Source of the DNA: Microbacterium sp. GCS4
Lineage (GTDB): Bacteria > Actinomycetota > Actinomycetes > Actinomycetales > Microbacteriaceae
Assembly: GCF_001262495.1 (NCBI RefSeq)
Contig: NZ_LGYE01000005.1
Coordinates: forward strand, 62,001 to 126,000
DNA length: 64,000 bases
Reading direction: 5' to 3'
A program made the translations under genes and the position numbers. Below the pieces are notes generated by a model. The model worked only from the letters and a program-made list of their open reading frames with translations, did not search any database and was not told the origin of the DNA. This document shows, in pieces, positions 51,531 through 60,706 of this stretch (positions are counted from its first letter, which is position 1; the number at the start of each line of letters is the position of its first letter).

Positions 51531-53533
51531 GCGGATCGGAAGCGCGACTGCACGAGTCGCGCCGCTACCCGCCGCCCGCCGACCTCGCCGCCAGCGCGAA
51601 CGTGCAGGCCGAGGCCTACGCACGGGCCGCCGCCGACCCGATCGCGTTCTGGGAGGATGCCGGCAGGCGACTGGATTGGGCGGAGTCCTGGCACACCGCG
51701 CACGAGTGGGAGCCGCCTGTCGAGGGCGCCGTACCCGCGGCGCGATGGTTCCTCGGCGGACGACTCAACGTCGCGTACAACTGCGTCGACCGGCACGTCG
51801 AGGCCGGTCGTGGAGACAAGGTCGCCCTGCACTTCGAGGGAGAACCCGGCGACCGCACGACGGTCACGTACGCCGATCTGCAGCGTCGGGTGTCCCAGGC
51901 GGCGAACGGACTGCTGGCCCTCGGCATCCACCCCGGCGATCGCGTCGTGATCTACCTCCCCGTGCTCGTCGAGACCGTGGTGATCACGCTCGCCTGCGCC
52001 CGCATCGGCGCCGTGCACTCGCTCGTCTTCGGCGGTTTCTCGGCCGAAGCGCTGCGCTTCCGCCTCGCCGACACCGGAGCGAAGCTCCTCGTCACCACCG
52101 ACGGTCAGTTCCGTCGCGGCACCGCCACCGAGGTGAAGTCGACCGCCGACACCGCCGCCGCGGGTCTGCCCGACCTCGAACACGTGCTCGTGCTCCGCCG
52201 CACCGGCCAGGACGTTCCGTGGACCGGCGGTCGCGACGTGTGGTGGCACGACGTCGTCGACACCGCATCGCCGGTGCACGCACCCCAGCCGTTCGACGCG
52301 GAGCATCCGCTCTTCATCATCTACACGTCCGGCACGACCGGGAAGCCCAAGGGCCTCGTGCATACCTCCGGCGGCTATCTCGCGCACGCGAGCTGGGCGC
52401 ACTGGGCGCACTTCGACGCCAAGCCCGACGATGTGCACTGGTGCACCGCGGACCTGGCCTGGGTCACCGCGCACACCTACGAGATCTACGGCCCGCTGTC
52501 GAACGGTCTGACTCAGGTCATCTACGAGGGAACGCCCGACACCCCCTCGCGGGAACGGCACCTCGAGATCATCGAGCGCTACGGGGTGACGGTCTACTAC
52601 ACCGCCCCCACGCTCATCCGGACTTTCATGACCTGGTTCGGAGCCGACCTCCCGGCGGGTCACGACCTGTCCACGCTGCGTCTTCTCGGCACCGTGGGCG
52701 AGGCGATCAACCCCGAGGCGTGGGTGTGGTTCCGCAGGAACTTCGGGCGCGACGAGATCCCCGTCATCGACACCTGGTGGCAGTCCGAGACGGGCGCGGC
52801 GATGATCGCGCCCCTCCCTGGCGTCACCACGATCACTCCCGGCTCCGCTTCCGTGCCGCTTCCCGGCATCGACGCCGCCGTGGTCGACGAGAACGGCGAG
52901 GAGGTCGCCCCCGGACGCTCGGGCACCCTCGTGGTCCGGCGACCCTGGCCCGGCATGGCTCGCACGGTGTGGGGCGATCCGCAGCGCTACCGCGACGCCT
53001 ACTGGGCGACCTACGCCGGACACGGCGAGTGGGGCGGCTACTACGTCGCGGGCGACGGCGCGACGCGCGACGCCGACGGCAGCATCCGCATCCTCGGCCG
53101 GCTCGACGACGTCGTGAACGTGTCGGGTCACCGCCTCTCGACCATCGAGATCGAGTCGGCGCTGGTGGCGCACGACACCGTGGGCGAGGCGGGGACCGCG
53201 GGCGTCGCGGATCCCGTGACCGGTCAGGCGGTCGTCGCCTTCGTCACCGGTTCCGGTCGCGCCGAGATCTCGACGGCCGCACTCCGCGACGAGGTGGCCC
53301 GCGCGATCGGCCCCGTGGCCAAGCCGCGTCATATCGTGGTGGTGGAGGACCTGCCCAAGACCCGATCGGGCAAGATCATGCGCCGGCTGCTCGCGCAGCT
53401 GTGGGAGGCCGAGCACGACCGTCGCGCCGGTCGGCCGGTCGCACCGTTGGGGGACACCACCTCCCTGCAGAACCCGTGGGCCGTCGACGACATCGCCGCC
53501 GTGCTCGAGAACGTCGAACTGAGGACACCATGA
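51527..53533 (+). CDS. Acetyl-CoA synthetase within the sulfur operon
   Basis: AMP-forming acid:CoA ligase of 668 residues. The full acetyl-CoA synthetase pattern is present: WFLGGRLNVAYNCVDRH, the P-loop YTSGTTGKPKGLVHT, DTWWQSETGA with the tryptophan that limits the pocket to acetate-size acids, GRLDDVVNVSGHRLSTIEIE, and PKTRSGKIMRRLL with the lysine that can be acetylated to switch the enzyme off. It overlaps the permease and metY genes by four bases each. In this place its likely job is to re-activate acetate released by MetY. Propionate or a sulfur-containing acid remain possible substrates. Confidence 0.92.
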   Translation: MSGSEARLHESRRYPPPADLAASANVQAEAYARAAADPIAFWEDAGRRLDWAESWHTAHEWEPPVEGAVPAARWFLGGRLNVAYNCVDRHVEAGRGDKVALHFEGEPGDRTTVTYADLQRRVSQAANGLLALGIHPGDRVVIYLPVLVETVVITLACARIGAVHSLVFGGFSAEALRFRLADTGAKLLVTTDGQFRRGTATEVKSTADTAAAGLPDLEHVLVLRRTGQDVPWTGGRDVWWHDVVDTASPVHAPQPFDAEHPLFIIYTSGTTGKPKGLVHTSGGYLAHASWAHWAHFDAKPDDVHWCTADLAWVTAHTYEIYGPLSNGLTQVIYEGTPDTPSRERHLEIIERYGVTVYYTAPTLIRTFMTWFGADLPAGHDLSTLRLLGTVGEAINPEAWVWFRRNFGRDEIPVIDTWWQSETGAAMIAPLPGVTTITPGSASVPLPGIDAAVVDENGEEVAPGRSGTLVVRRPWPGMARTVWGDPQRYRDAYWATYAGHGEWGGYYVAGDGATRDADGSIRILGRLDDVVNVSGHRLSTIEIESALVAHDTVGEAGTAGVADPVTGQAVVAFVTGSGRAEISTAALRDEVARAIGPVAKPRHIVVVEDLPKTRSGKIMRRLLAQLWEAEHDRRAGRPVAPLGDTTSLQNPWAVDDIAAVLENVELRTP

Positions 53534-54834
53534 CGGAAGAACACCGCTTCGGATTCCGCACCCGAGCGCTCCACGCAGGCGGCACGCCGGATGCCGCGAC
53601 GGGCGCGCGAGCCATGCCGATCTACCAGACGACGTCGTTCGTGTTCGACGACGCGGCGGACGCCGGCAACCTCTTCGCGCTGCAGAAGTACGGCAACATC
53701 TACTCGCGCATCGGCAACCCGACCGTCGCGGCCCTCGAGGAGCGCCTCGCCTCGCTCGAGGGTGGGATCGGCGCCGTGGCGACCGCGTCCGGCATGAGCG
53801 CGGAGTTCATCACGTTCGCAGCCCTCGTCGGCGCGGGTGACCATGTCGTGGCCGCCGCCCAGCTGTACGGGGGAACGGTGACGCAGCTCGACGTGACCCT
53901 GCGTCGCTTCGGTGTGGAGACGACGTTCGTCTCCTCCACCGACCCGGCTGACTTCGCCGCCGCGATCCGCCCCGAGACCAAGGTCGTCTACGTCGAGATG
54001 ATCGGCAACCCCTCGGGCGAGATCGCCGACATCGAGGGGCTCGCCGAGGTCGCGCACGCGGCCGGCGTGCCGCTCGTGGTGGATGCCACGCTCGCGACGC
54101 CGTACCTCGCGCGACCCCTGGAGCACGGCGCCGACATCGTCATCCACTCGGTCACCAAGTTCCTCGGCGGACACGGCACGACGCTCGGCGGCGTGGTGAT
54201 CGAGAAGGGCACGTTCGACTGGGGCAACGGACGCTTCCCGCAGATGACCGAGCCGGTCGCCTCCTACGGCGGGATCAAGTGGTGGGACAACTTCGGCGAG
54301 TACGGGTTCCTCACCAAGCTCCGCACCGAGCAGCTGCGCGACATCGGTCCCGCACTCAGCCCGCAGTCCGCGTTCAACCTCCTGCAGGGCATCGAGACCC
54401 TGCCGCAGCGGATCGACGCGCACGTCGCGAACGCGCGCGTGGTCGCCGACTGGCTCGCCTCTGACCCGCGAGTCGAGTACGTGACGTGGGCGGGGCTCGA
54501 AGGGCACCCGCACCATGAGCGCGCTGCGAAGTACCTGCCCCTGGGGCCGGGCTCCGTCTTCGCGTTCGGCGTCAAGGCAGAGGACGGACGTGCGGCGGGG
54601 GAGAAGCTCATCGAGAGCCTGCAACTCGCGTCGCACCTCGCGAACATCGGCGACGCGCGCACGCTCGTGATCCACCCCGCGTCCACGACGCACCGTCAGC
54701 TCACCGAGGAGCAGCTCGTCGCGGCGGGTGTGCGCCCCGATCTGATCCGCATCTCGGTGGGCCTGGAAGACGCCGCCGATATCATCTGGGACCTCGACCA
54801 GGCCCTGACCCTCGCGACGGGAGCGAACCGATGA
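53530..54834 (+). CDS. metY: O-acetylhomoserine sulfhydrylase MetY
   Basis: PLP enzyme that makes homocysteine from O-acetylhomoserine and sulfide, releasing acetate. The 434-residue protein has FRTRALHAGGTPDAATGARA and the IYQTTSFVFDDAADAGNLFAL stretch in two parts, SRIGNPTVAALEERLASLEG, VVDATLATPYLARPLEHGAD and the cofactor lysine in HSVTKFLGGHGTTLGG. SLQLASHLANIGDARTLVIH and STTHRQLT are typical of MetY rather than MetB. Length and order are normal. It lies between acsA and the CoA-binding gene, overlapping both by four bases. metX is not in the window. Confidence 0.95.
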   Translation: MTEEHRFGFRTRALHAGGTPDAATGARAMPIYQTTSFVFDDAADAGNLFALQKYGNIYSRIGNPTVAALEERLASLEGGIGAVATASGMSAEFITFAALVGAGDHVVAAAQLYGGTVTQLDVTLRRFGVETTFVSSTDPADFAAAIRPETKVVYVEMIGNPSGEIADIEGLAEVAHAAGVPLVVDATLATPYLARPLEHGADIVIHSVTKFLGGHGTTLGGVVIEKGTFDWGNGRFPQMTEPVASYGGIKWWDNFGEYGFLTKLRTEQLRDIGPALSPQSAFNLLQGIETLPQRIDAHVANARVVADWLASDPRVEYVTWAGLEGHPHHERAAKYLPLGPGSVFAFGVKAEDGRAAGEKLIESLQLASHLANIGDARTLVIHPASTTHRQLTEEQLVAAGVRPDLIRISVGLEDAADIIWDLDQALTLATGANR

Positions 54835-55409
54835 GCGACACCGTGAACGCCGGCGACGCCTGCACCATCCCCACCCCGGATGCCGTCGCCTGCGCGCTGC
54901 CCGGCGCGGCGCCGACCGTGGAGGGGCGCACGTGGGTCGGCCCGGGTGCACAGGGGCGCTTCGAGATCCTGCGTCGCACGAAGAGCGTCGCGATCGTCGG
55001 CGCCTCGAACAACCCGGCGCGGGCCTCGTACTTCGTGACCACCTACCTTCTATCGAGCAGCGGCTACGACGTGTACCTGGTGAACCCGCGCGAGACCGAG
55101 ATCCTCGGACAGCCCGTGTACGCCTCGCTTGCCGACCTCCCGGTCGTGCCGGACGTGGTCGACGTGTTCCGTCGCCACGACGACCTCCCGGGCGTCGCGC
55201 AGGAGGCGATCGATGCGGGCGCGAGCACGCTGTGGCTGCAGCTCGGCTCGTGGAACGAGGATGCCGCAGCTCTCGCCGAGTCCGCGGGGCTCTCGGTCGT
55301 CATGGACCGATGCATCAAGATCGAGCACGCCCGCTTCCACGGTGGGCTGCACCTCGCAGGATTCGACACCGGTGTGCTGAGCTCGCGACGGCAGCTGCTC
55401 GCACGCTGA
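54831..55409 (+). CDS. CoA-binding domain protein (YccU type)
   Basis: The 192-residue protein has a Rossmann-type CoA-binding domain. TKSVAIVGASNNPARASYFV holds the nucleotide loop, YDVYLVNPRETEILGQPVY and LPVVPDVVDVFRR follow, and VVMDRCIKIEHARF ends the domain. An N-terminal extension of about 40 residues contains two cysteines. Homologues are often next to metY in actinobacteria. No catalytic residues are evident, so a regulatory or CoA-sensing role linked to the acetyl-CoA synthetase is a reasonable guess. It overlaps metY by four bases and ends the operon. Confidence 0.88.
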   Translation: MSDTVNAGDACTIPTPDAVACALPGAAPTVEGRTWVGPGAQGRFEILRRTKSVAIVGASNNPARASYFVTTYLLSSSGYDVYLVNPRETEILGQPVYASLADLPVVPDVVDVFRRHDDLPGVAQEAIDAGASTLWLQLGSWNEDAAALAESAGLSVVMDRCIKIEHARFHGGLHLAGFDTGVLSSRRQLLAR

Positions 55410-55427
55410 CGCGCCGGGCATCGAGCC

Positions 55428-55439
55428 TAGACTGACGTC
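55428..55439 (+). promoter_or_regulatory. Leaderless -10 of coaE
   Basis: TAGACT at 55428-55433 ends six bases before the coaE ATG, with the same hexamer and spacing as dnaE. Confidence 0.55.
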
Positions 55440-56039
55440 ATGCCTCTCATCGCTCTCACCGGCGGCATCGCGTCGGGGAAGTCGACCATCGCCCGGCGGC
55501 TCGCGGAGCACGGCGCGATCATCGTGGACGCCGACCGGATCGTCCGCGACGTGCAGGCTCCTGGGACGCCCGTCCTCGCAGCGATCGCCGAGACCTTCGG
55601 CGAGGGGGTGATCGCGGCGGACGGATCGCTCGATCGCGCGGCTCTCGGAGCCATCGTGTTCGGCGACCAGGAGCGGCTGCAGCGGCTCAACGCGATCGTG
55701 CACCCCGCCGTTCGGGCCGAGTCGCAGCGTCGATTCGAGGAGGCTGCCGCCGGGGCTCCCGACGCGGTCGTGGTGTACGACGTGCCCCTGCTCGTCGAGG
55801 CGCGGGTGGACGACCCCTGGGATCTCGTCGTCGTCGCGCACGCACCGGCCGAGGTGCGCCTTCGACGCCTCGTCGAGCTTCGCGGCATGGACGCAGCGTC
55901 TGCGCAGGGGCGCATCGACGCGCAGGTGTCCGACGAACGGCGCCTCGCGATCGCGGACGAGATGATCGACACGTCGGGCACGCTCGACCAGACGCTCGCT
56001 CAGACCGACGCGCTCTGGCAGCGCCTCCGCGCGCGGTGA
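55440..56039 (+). CDS. coaE: Dephospho-CoA kinase CoaE
   Basis: Last step of coenzyme A synthesis, phosphorylating the ribose 3' hydroxyl of dephospho-CoA. The 199-residue protein begins with the P-loop LIALTGGIASGKSTIARRL. VDADRIVRDVQAPG, LNAIVHPAVRAESQRRF and VVYDVPLLVEARVDD are family motifs, and the lid region has LRRLVELRGMDAASAQGRID. There is no C-terminal UPF0157 extension as found in mycobacteria. Its stop overlaps the MFS transporter start (GTGA). rpsA-coaE-uvrB order is conserved with M. tuberculosis apart from the inserted sulfur operon. Confidence 0.96.
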   Translation: MPLIALTGGIASGKSTIARRLAEHGAIIVDADRIVRDVQAPGTPVLAAIAETFGEGVIAADGSLDRAALGAIVFGDQERLQRLNAIVHPAVRAESQRRFEEAAAGAPDAVVVYDVPLLVEARVDDPWDLVVVAHAPAEVRLRRLVELRGMDAASAQGRIDAQVSDERRLAIADEMIDTSGTLDQTLAQTDALWQRLRAR

Positions 56040-57268
56040 CCTTCTCCGGGCACGCGCCGGGGTCGACTGCGTACCGCCGTCTGATCGCCGGCCTCTTCTT
56101 CGCGGGCATCGCGACCTTCGCGCAGTTGTATTCGCCGCAGGCGGTCCTGCCTCGGCTGTCGGCCGATCTCGGGGTCGCGCCGGCGACGGCGGCGCTCACG
56201 GTGTCGGCCGCGACGCTCGGACTCGCCGCAGCCGTGATCCCGTGGTCGCTCGTAGCGGATCGTATCGGGCGCATCCCGGCGATGGGCATCGGGGTGCTCG
56301 CCGCGACCGTGCTCGGGCTCCTGGCGCCGTTGAGCACGACTCTGGAGATGCTGCTCCTGCTCCGTCTGGTGGAGGGTGTGGCGCTCGGCGCGGTCCCGGC
56401 CGTCGCGCTCGCGTATCTGAGCGAGGAGGTCCGGGCGCGCAGCGCCGCGGCGGCAGCCGGCAGCTACATCGCCGGGACGACCGTCGGAGGCCTGCTCGGC
56501 CGCATCCTCTCGGGGATCGTCGGGGAGCCCGCCGGATGGCGGGTCGGGATGTGGACGGTCGCCGCGATCTGCGCGGTCGCTGCGGTGCTCTTCCTGTGGC
56601 TCGTGCCGCGGGCGGAGGGGTTCGTGCCGGGACGCCTGCGTCCTCCGGGCGACGCCGTCGGGGCGCTCGCACGGCTCGTCACGCCCCTGAGGTCGGCATC
56701 TCAGCTCGCCCTCTACGCGCAGGGGTTCCTGTTGATGGGCGCGTTCGTCGCGGTCTACAACTATCTCGGGTTCCATCTCGCCGCCGAACCGTTCGCATTG
56801 CCGAGCTGGCTCGTCACGCTGCTGTTCCTCGCCTACCTCTCGGGCACGTTCTCCTCGCCGTGGGCGGGCTCGCTCGCGTCGCGGTTCGGTCGATACCCCG
56901 TCCTGCTCGGAGCGATCGCCGTCATGGTCGCAGGCGCACTGCTGCTGCTCGCGGGCGTCACGGCGTTGGTGCTGCTCGGACTCGTGCTGTTCACCGCGGG
57001 GTTCTTCGGAGCCCATGCCGTCGCCTCGGGATGGGCCCCGGTCGCCGCCGACCCCTCGACCCGCGCGCAGGCGTCGTCGCTGTACTACTTCGGGTATTAC
57101 GCGGGGTCGAGTCTCTTCGGCTGGGCGCTGGGCATCGTGTTCGGAGGCGTCGACTGGACCTGGTTCGTCGTCGCGGTCGTCGTGATGTGCGGGGTCGCGG
57201 CGGCGCTGGCGGGCGGTGCGCTGCATCGGGCATCCGGCTCGCACGCACTCGACGACGGCGGGTCCTGA
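56036..57268 (+). CDS. MFS transporter
   Basis: Major facilitator of 410 residues with twelve membrane spans in two halves. The signature loop between spans 2 and 3 reads WSLVADRIGRIPAMG. LSEEVRARSAAAAAGSYIAG and the second-half SLASRFGRYPVLLG are clear. FAGIATFAQLYSPQAVLPRL at the start resembles the YnfM/CynX-like drug or small-molecule efflux group. M. tuberculosis also has an MFS gene beside uvrB. GTG 56036 overlaps coaE. The substrate is unknown. Confidence 0.92.
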   Translation: MTFSGHAPGSTAYRRLIAGLFFAGIATFAQLYSPQAVLPRLSADLGVAPATAALTVSAATLGLAAAVIPWSLVADRIGRIPAMGIGVLAATVLGLLAPLSTTLEMLLLLRLVEGVALGAVPAVALAYLSEEVRARSAAAAAGSYIAGTTVGGLLGRILSGIVGEPAGWRVGMWTVAAICAVAAVLFLWLVPRAEGFVPGRLRPPGDAVGALARLVTPLRSASQLALYAQGFLLMGAFVAVYNYLGFHLAAEPFALPSWLVTLLFLAYLSGTFSSPWAGSLASRFGRYPVLLGAIAVMVAGALLLLAGVTALVLLGLVLFTAGFFGAHAVASGWAPVAADPSTRAQASSLYYFGYYAGSSLFGWALGIVFGGVDWTWFVVAVVVMCGVAAALAGGALHRASGSHALDDGGS

Positions 57269-57307
57269 GCTCTCAGGCTTCGGCGGAGACGTCAGGGCGC
57301 GGTGGGC

Positions 57308-57913
57308 TCACGGCACCGGGACGGATGCGCGCTCGCGACGTCGCCGCGCGCGCCGTCGCAGCAGCACGATCACGAGCACGATCAGGGCCAGCAGGAGAAC
57401 GGCGGCGAGGATCGGGACCAGGATGGCCGCGGCAGCGAGGGCGAACGAGGCGCCGTCCTCGGCAGTGCTGAGAACGGGGGCCGCCAACCCGCCGGTCGTC
57501 GCGTTCGCGGCCAGCCGCGCCGTCGCCTTGATGACGTGCACGGCGAGCGCGATCACGATGCCGACGGCGACGGGCACCCACGTGCTGTCGGCGAAGAAGG
57601 AGGCGGGGTCGTCGACGGCGACCGTCTGCGCACCGGCCCCTGCACCGAAGGCGATTCCGCCCGACGCCGGACGGAGGATGCTCTGGATCACGTCGTTGAT
57701 CGAGTCGAGCGCGGGGATCTTGTCGGCGACGATCTCGAGCACGAGGAGTGCGCCGACGATCCACAGCGCGAGATCGCTCGACAGCCACGCCCAGGCAGAG
57801 GGCAGCTCGACCGGCGGGAGGAGCCGGTCGGCGAGTCCCAACAGGAAGAGCGGCATCCAGGCGTTGAGGCCTGCGGATGCCGCGAGGCTGGTGCCGATCA
57901 CGAACTCGATCAC
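57308..57913 (-). CDS. DUF4126 family membrane protein
   Basis: The 201-residue integral membrane protein starts [21 protein letters not shown], as is typical of DUF4126. About five spans follow ([20 protein letters not shown], the [27 protein letters not shown]-like region in two parts, and [22 protein letters not shown]). It ends in a very basic tail ([16 protein letters not shown]). Function is unknown. GTG 57913 is preceded by TAGAGT at leaderless spacing. It is convergent with the MFS gene across 39 bases without a visible terminator, and divergent from uvrB. Confidence 0.88.
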   Translation of the reverse strand: MIEFVIGTSLAASAGLNAWMPLFLLGLADRLLPPVELPSAWAWLSSDLALWIVGALLVLEIVADKIPALDSINDVIQSILRPASGGIAFGAGAGAQTVAVDDPASFFADSTWVPVAVGIVIALAVHVIKATARLAANATTGGLAAPVLSTAEDGASFALAAAAILVPILAAVLLLALIVLVIVLLRRRARRRRERASVPVP

Positions 57914-57925
57914 GGCCCCACTCTA
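57914..57925 (-). promoter_or_regulatory. Leaderless -10 of the DUF4126 gene
   Basis: On the minus strand TAGAGT (57925-57920) ends six bases before GTG 57913. Confidence 0.5.
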
Positions 57926-57966
57926 GGCGCAGCGACGGACACGGCCCGGATGTCGGTGGTCCCGCC

Positions 57967-57978
57967 TACGCTGGAGGT
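57967..57978 (+). promoter_or_regulatory. -10 element next to the uvrB start
   Basis: TACGCT ends six bases before ATG 57979. GGAGG lies in the gap, too near the start for normal use if the mRNA is leaderless. No LexA box was recognised. Confidence 0.4.
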
Positions 57979-60051
57979 ATGCAGACCACCCGCAGCGTCC
58001 GTCCCTTCGAGGTCGTCAGCGAATACGCTCCCGCCGGCGACCAGCCTCAGGCGATCGCCGACCTCGCCGCCCGCATCAACGCGGGCGAGACCGACATCGT
58101 GCTGCTCGGCGCGACCGGAACGGGAAAGTCGGCGACGACGGCCTGGCTCATCGAGCAGGTGCAGCGTCCGACCCTCGTGCTCGCCCACAACAAGACCCTG
58201 GCGGCTCAGCTCGCGAACGAGTTCCGCGAGCTCATGCCGAACAACGCGGTCGAGTACTTCGTGTCGTACTACGACTACTACCAGCCCGAGGCGTACGTGC
58301 CGCAGACCGATACGTTCATCGAGAAGGACTCCTCGATCAACGCCGAGGTCGAGCGGCTGCGGCACTCCACGACGAACTCGCTGCTCAGCCGCCGCGACGT
58401 CGTCGTGGTGTCGACCGTGTCGTGCATCTACGGCCTCGGCGCGCCCGAGGAGTACCTGCGGGCAATGGTCGCGCTGCAGGTGGGGGAGCGGTACGACCGC
58501 GACGCCCTCATCAGGCAGTTCATCGCGATGCAGTACAACCGCAACGACGTCGACTTCTCGCGCGGCAACTTCCGGGTACGCGGCGACACGATCGAGATCA
58601 TCCCGGTGTATGAGGAGCACGCGATCCGCATCGAGCTGTTCGGCGACGAGATCGAGGCGCTCTACTCGCTGCACCCGCTCACGGGCGAGGTCATCGAGAA
58701 GCTCGACTCCGTGCCGATCTTCCCGGCTTCGCACTACGTGGCCGGCACCGACGTGATCCAGCGCTCGATCGGGACGATCGAGCACGAGCTGGAGGAGCGC
58801 CTCGCCGAGTTCGAGCGTCAGGGCAAGCTGCTCGAGGCCCAGCGTCTGCGCATGCGCACGACGTTCGACCTCGAGATGCTGCAGCAGCTCGGCTTCTGCT
58901 CCGGCATCGAGAACTACTCGCGACACATGGACGGCCGACAGGCGGGGGAGCCGCCGCACACGCTGCTGGACTTCTTCCCGGACGACTTCCTGCTCGTGAT
59001 CGACGAGTCGCACGTCACGGTCCCGCAGATCGGCGCGATGTACGAGGGCGACGCCTCGCGCAAGCGCACCCTGGTCGACCACGGCTTCCGGCTGCCGAGC
59101 GCGATGGACAACCGTCCTCTCCGCTGGGACGAGTTCAAGAACCGCATCGGCCAGACCGTGTACCTCTCGGCGACGCCGGGCAAGTATGAGATGGGCATCG
59201 CGGACGGCGTGGTCGAGCAGATCATCCGTCCGACCGGACTCGTCGACCCGCACATCATCGTGAAGCCGTCGAAGGGGCAGATCGACGACCTGCTCGAGGA
59301 GATCCGCCTGCGTGTCGAGCGCGACGAGCGCGTCCTGGTCACCACCCTCACCAAGAAGATGGCGGAGGAGCTCACGGACTTCCTCGGCGAGCACGGCGTG
59401 CGAGTCCGTTACCTGCACTCCGACGTCGACACGCTGCGCCGCGTCGAGCTGCTGAGCGAGCTCCGTGCCGGCGTCTATGACGTGCTCGTGGGCATCAACC
59501 TGCTCCGAGAGGGACTCGACCTCCCCGAGGTGTCGCTGGTGGCGATCCTCGACGCCGACAAGGAGGGCTTCCTCCGCTCCGGCACCTCACTCATCCAGAC
59601 GATCGGCCGCGCCGCGCGAAACGTCTCGGGCGAGGTGCACATGTACGCCGATAATATGACCGACTCGATGGCCAAGGCCATCGAGGAGACCGACCGCCGC
59701 CGCGACAAGCAGATCGCGTACAACAAGGAGAACGGCATCGATCCGCAACCGCTGCGCAAGCGGATCGCCGACATCACCGAGGTCCTCGCGCGCGAGGGGC
59801 AGGACACCGCCGACATGATGGCGGGTCGCGGCCGGGCCACCGGCAAGGGCAAGTCGCCGACGCCGAACCTGCGTCGCACGGGCATCGCGGCGGAGGGGGC
59901 GCAGCAGCTCGAGGCGACGATCCAGGATCTGTCGGACCAGATGCTCGCCGCCGCCTCCGAGCTGAAGTTCGAGCTCGCTGGACGACTGCGTGACGAGGTG
60001 CAGGATCTCAAGAAGGAGCTGCGCGCCATGGAGCGCGCCGGGCACGCCTGA
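57979..60051 (+). CDS. uvrB: Excinuclease ABC subunit B UvrB
   Basis: DNA damage-verifying helicase-like subunit of nucleotide excision repair. The 690-residue protein has Walker [16 protein letters not shown], the beta-hairpin region [37 protein letters not shown], the DExx box [18 protein letters not shown], and the helicase motifs [19 protein letters not shown] and QTIGRAARN. The C-terminal UVR motif, which binds UvrC, is [20 protein letters not shown]. Length is normal. TfoX-like starts 14 bases downstream. Confidence 0.98.
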   Translation: MQTTRSVRPFEVVSEYAPAGDQPQAIADLAARINAGETDIVLLGATGTGKSATTAWLIEQVQRPTLVLAHNKTLAAQLANEFRELMPNNAVEYFVSYYDYYQPEAYVPQTDTFIEKDSSINAEVERLRHSTTNSLLSRRDVVVVSTVSCIYGLGAPEEYLRAMVALQVGERYDRDALIRQFIAMQYNRNDVDFSRGNFRVRGDTIEIIPVYEEHAIRIELFGDEIEALYSLHPLTGEVIEKLDSVPIFPASHYVAGTDVIQRSIGTIEHELEERLAEFERQGKLLEAQRLRMRTTFDLEMLQQLGFCSGIENYSRHMDGRQAGEPPHTLLDFFPDDFLLVIDESHVTVPQIGAMYEGDASRKRTLVDHGFRLPSAMDNRPLRWDEFKNRIGQTVYLSATPGKYEMGIADGVVEQIIRPTGLVDPHIIVKPSKGQIDDLLEEIRLRVERDERVLVTTLTKKMAEELTDFLGEHGVRVRYLHSDVDTLRRVELLSELRAGVYDVLVGINLLREGLDLPEVSLVAILDADKEGFLRSGTSLIQTIGRAARNVSGEVHMYADNMTDSMAKAIEETDRRRDKQIAYNKENGIDPQPLRKRIADITEVLAREGQDTADMMAGRGRATGKGKSPTPNLRRTGIAAEGAQQLEATIQDLSDQMLAAASELKFELAGRLRDEVQDLKKELRAMERAGHA

Positions 60052-60065
60052 TCGAAGGGACCGCG

Positions 60066-60398
60066 ATGGATGCCGCCGGAGAGGAACTCGCCGATCGGGT
60101 GCGCGCGCTGCTGACGTTCGGGGGTGACGTCGAGGAGAAGCGGATGTTCGGCACCCGCGCCTTCCTCGTCGACGGGCACATCCTCGTCGGCGCTCGCTCA
60201 GGAGGCGTGCTGCTCGTGCGAGTGCAGGAGGAGAACGGCGCGGCGCTGGTCACACGACCCGGCGTGGCGACCGCGGTCATGGGACCGCGGACCATGGGCA
60301 CGGGGTGGCTCGACGTCTCGCCGAGCGCGACCGCCGACGACGAGGCGCTCGCCTTCTGGCTCGACGTCGCTCGAGAGGACGCCTCAGGTCTGCACTGA
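60066..60398 (+). CDS. TfoX N-terminal domain protein
   Basis: The 110-residue protein matches the TfoX N-terminal fold: EELADRVRALLTFGGDVEEK, then the conserved RMFGTRAFLVDGHILVGA. MGTGWLDVSPSATADDEALAFWL ends it. Full-length TfoX regulates competence in Gammaproteobacteria, but short actinobacterial proteins with only this domain have no known role. It probably shares the uvrB transcript, since the gap is 14 bases. It is convergent with the zinc-ribbon gene. Confidence 0.88.
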   Translation: MDAAGEELADRVRALLTFGGDVEEKRMFGTRAFLVDGHILVGARSGGVLLVRVQEENGAALVTRPGVATAVMGPRTMGTGWLDVSPSATADDEALAFWLDVAREDASGLH

Positions 60399-60418
60399 CC
60401 CGCCGCTGACCCCCGTGC

Positions 60419-60661
60419 TCAGGGGCAGTGCACCAACGGCTTGGGCCCCGAGCGGTCGATCTCGTGCTGCGTCATAGGGGCTCCGCACAGCGGGCATCCT
60501 CGTTCCGCGCGCTCCGCGGCGCTCGGCGGAGGCGTCTTCTCGTACGGTCCGACCGACGCCGGGCCGGCGAAGCGGATGAGGTTCGTGTTGATCCACGAGT
60601 ACAGCCCGCCGGCCTCGCGGATCCTGTCGCGGAGGGGAGGGCGCTCATCGGGGCTCGTCAT
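60419..60661 (-). CDS. Small zinc-ribbon-like protein
   Basis: The 80-residue protein is of unknown function. Its N-terminal half contains RDRIREAGGLYSWINTNLIR, a conserved-looking helix. The C-terminal half ends in a possible metal site: CPLCGAPM, then two histidines and a terminal HCP. ATG 60661 is preceded on the minus strand by TACACT at leaderless spacing. That -10 overlaps a TTAGT-GT-ACTAA palindrome shared with the divergent MarR gene, so MarR may control it. No named family was recognised. Confidence 0.72.
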   Translation of the reverse strand: MTSPDERPPLRDRIREAGGLYSWINTNLIRFAGPASVGPYEKTPPPSAAERAERGCPLCGAPMTQHEIDRSGPKPLVHCP

Positions 60662-60666
60662 GTTGC

Positions 60667-60706
60667 TTAGTGTACTAACTATTAGGGGGCATGTATAGTC
60701 GATCGC
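60667..60706. promoter_or_regulatory. Divergent promoters and MarR-type operator
   Basis: TTAGT-GT-ACTAA (60667-60678) is a perfect inverted repeat covering the minus-strand -10 TACACT (60674-60669). A second partial copy, CTATTAG, follows. On the plus strand TATAGT (60694-60699) ends seven bases before the marR ATG. MarR proteins usually bind short palindromes in such spacers. Confidence 0.6.
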
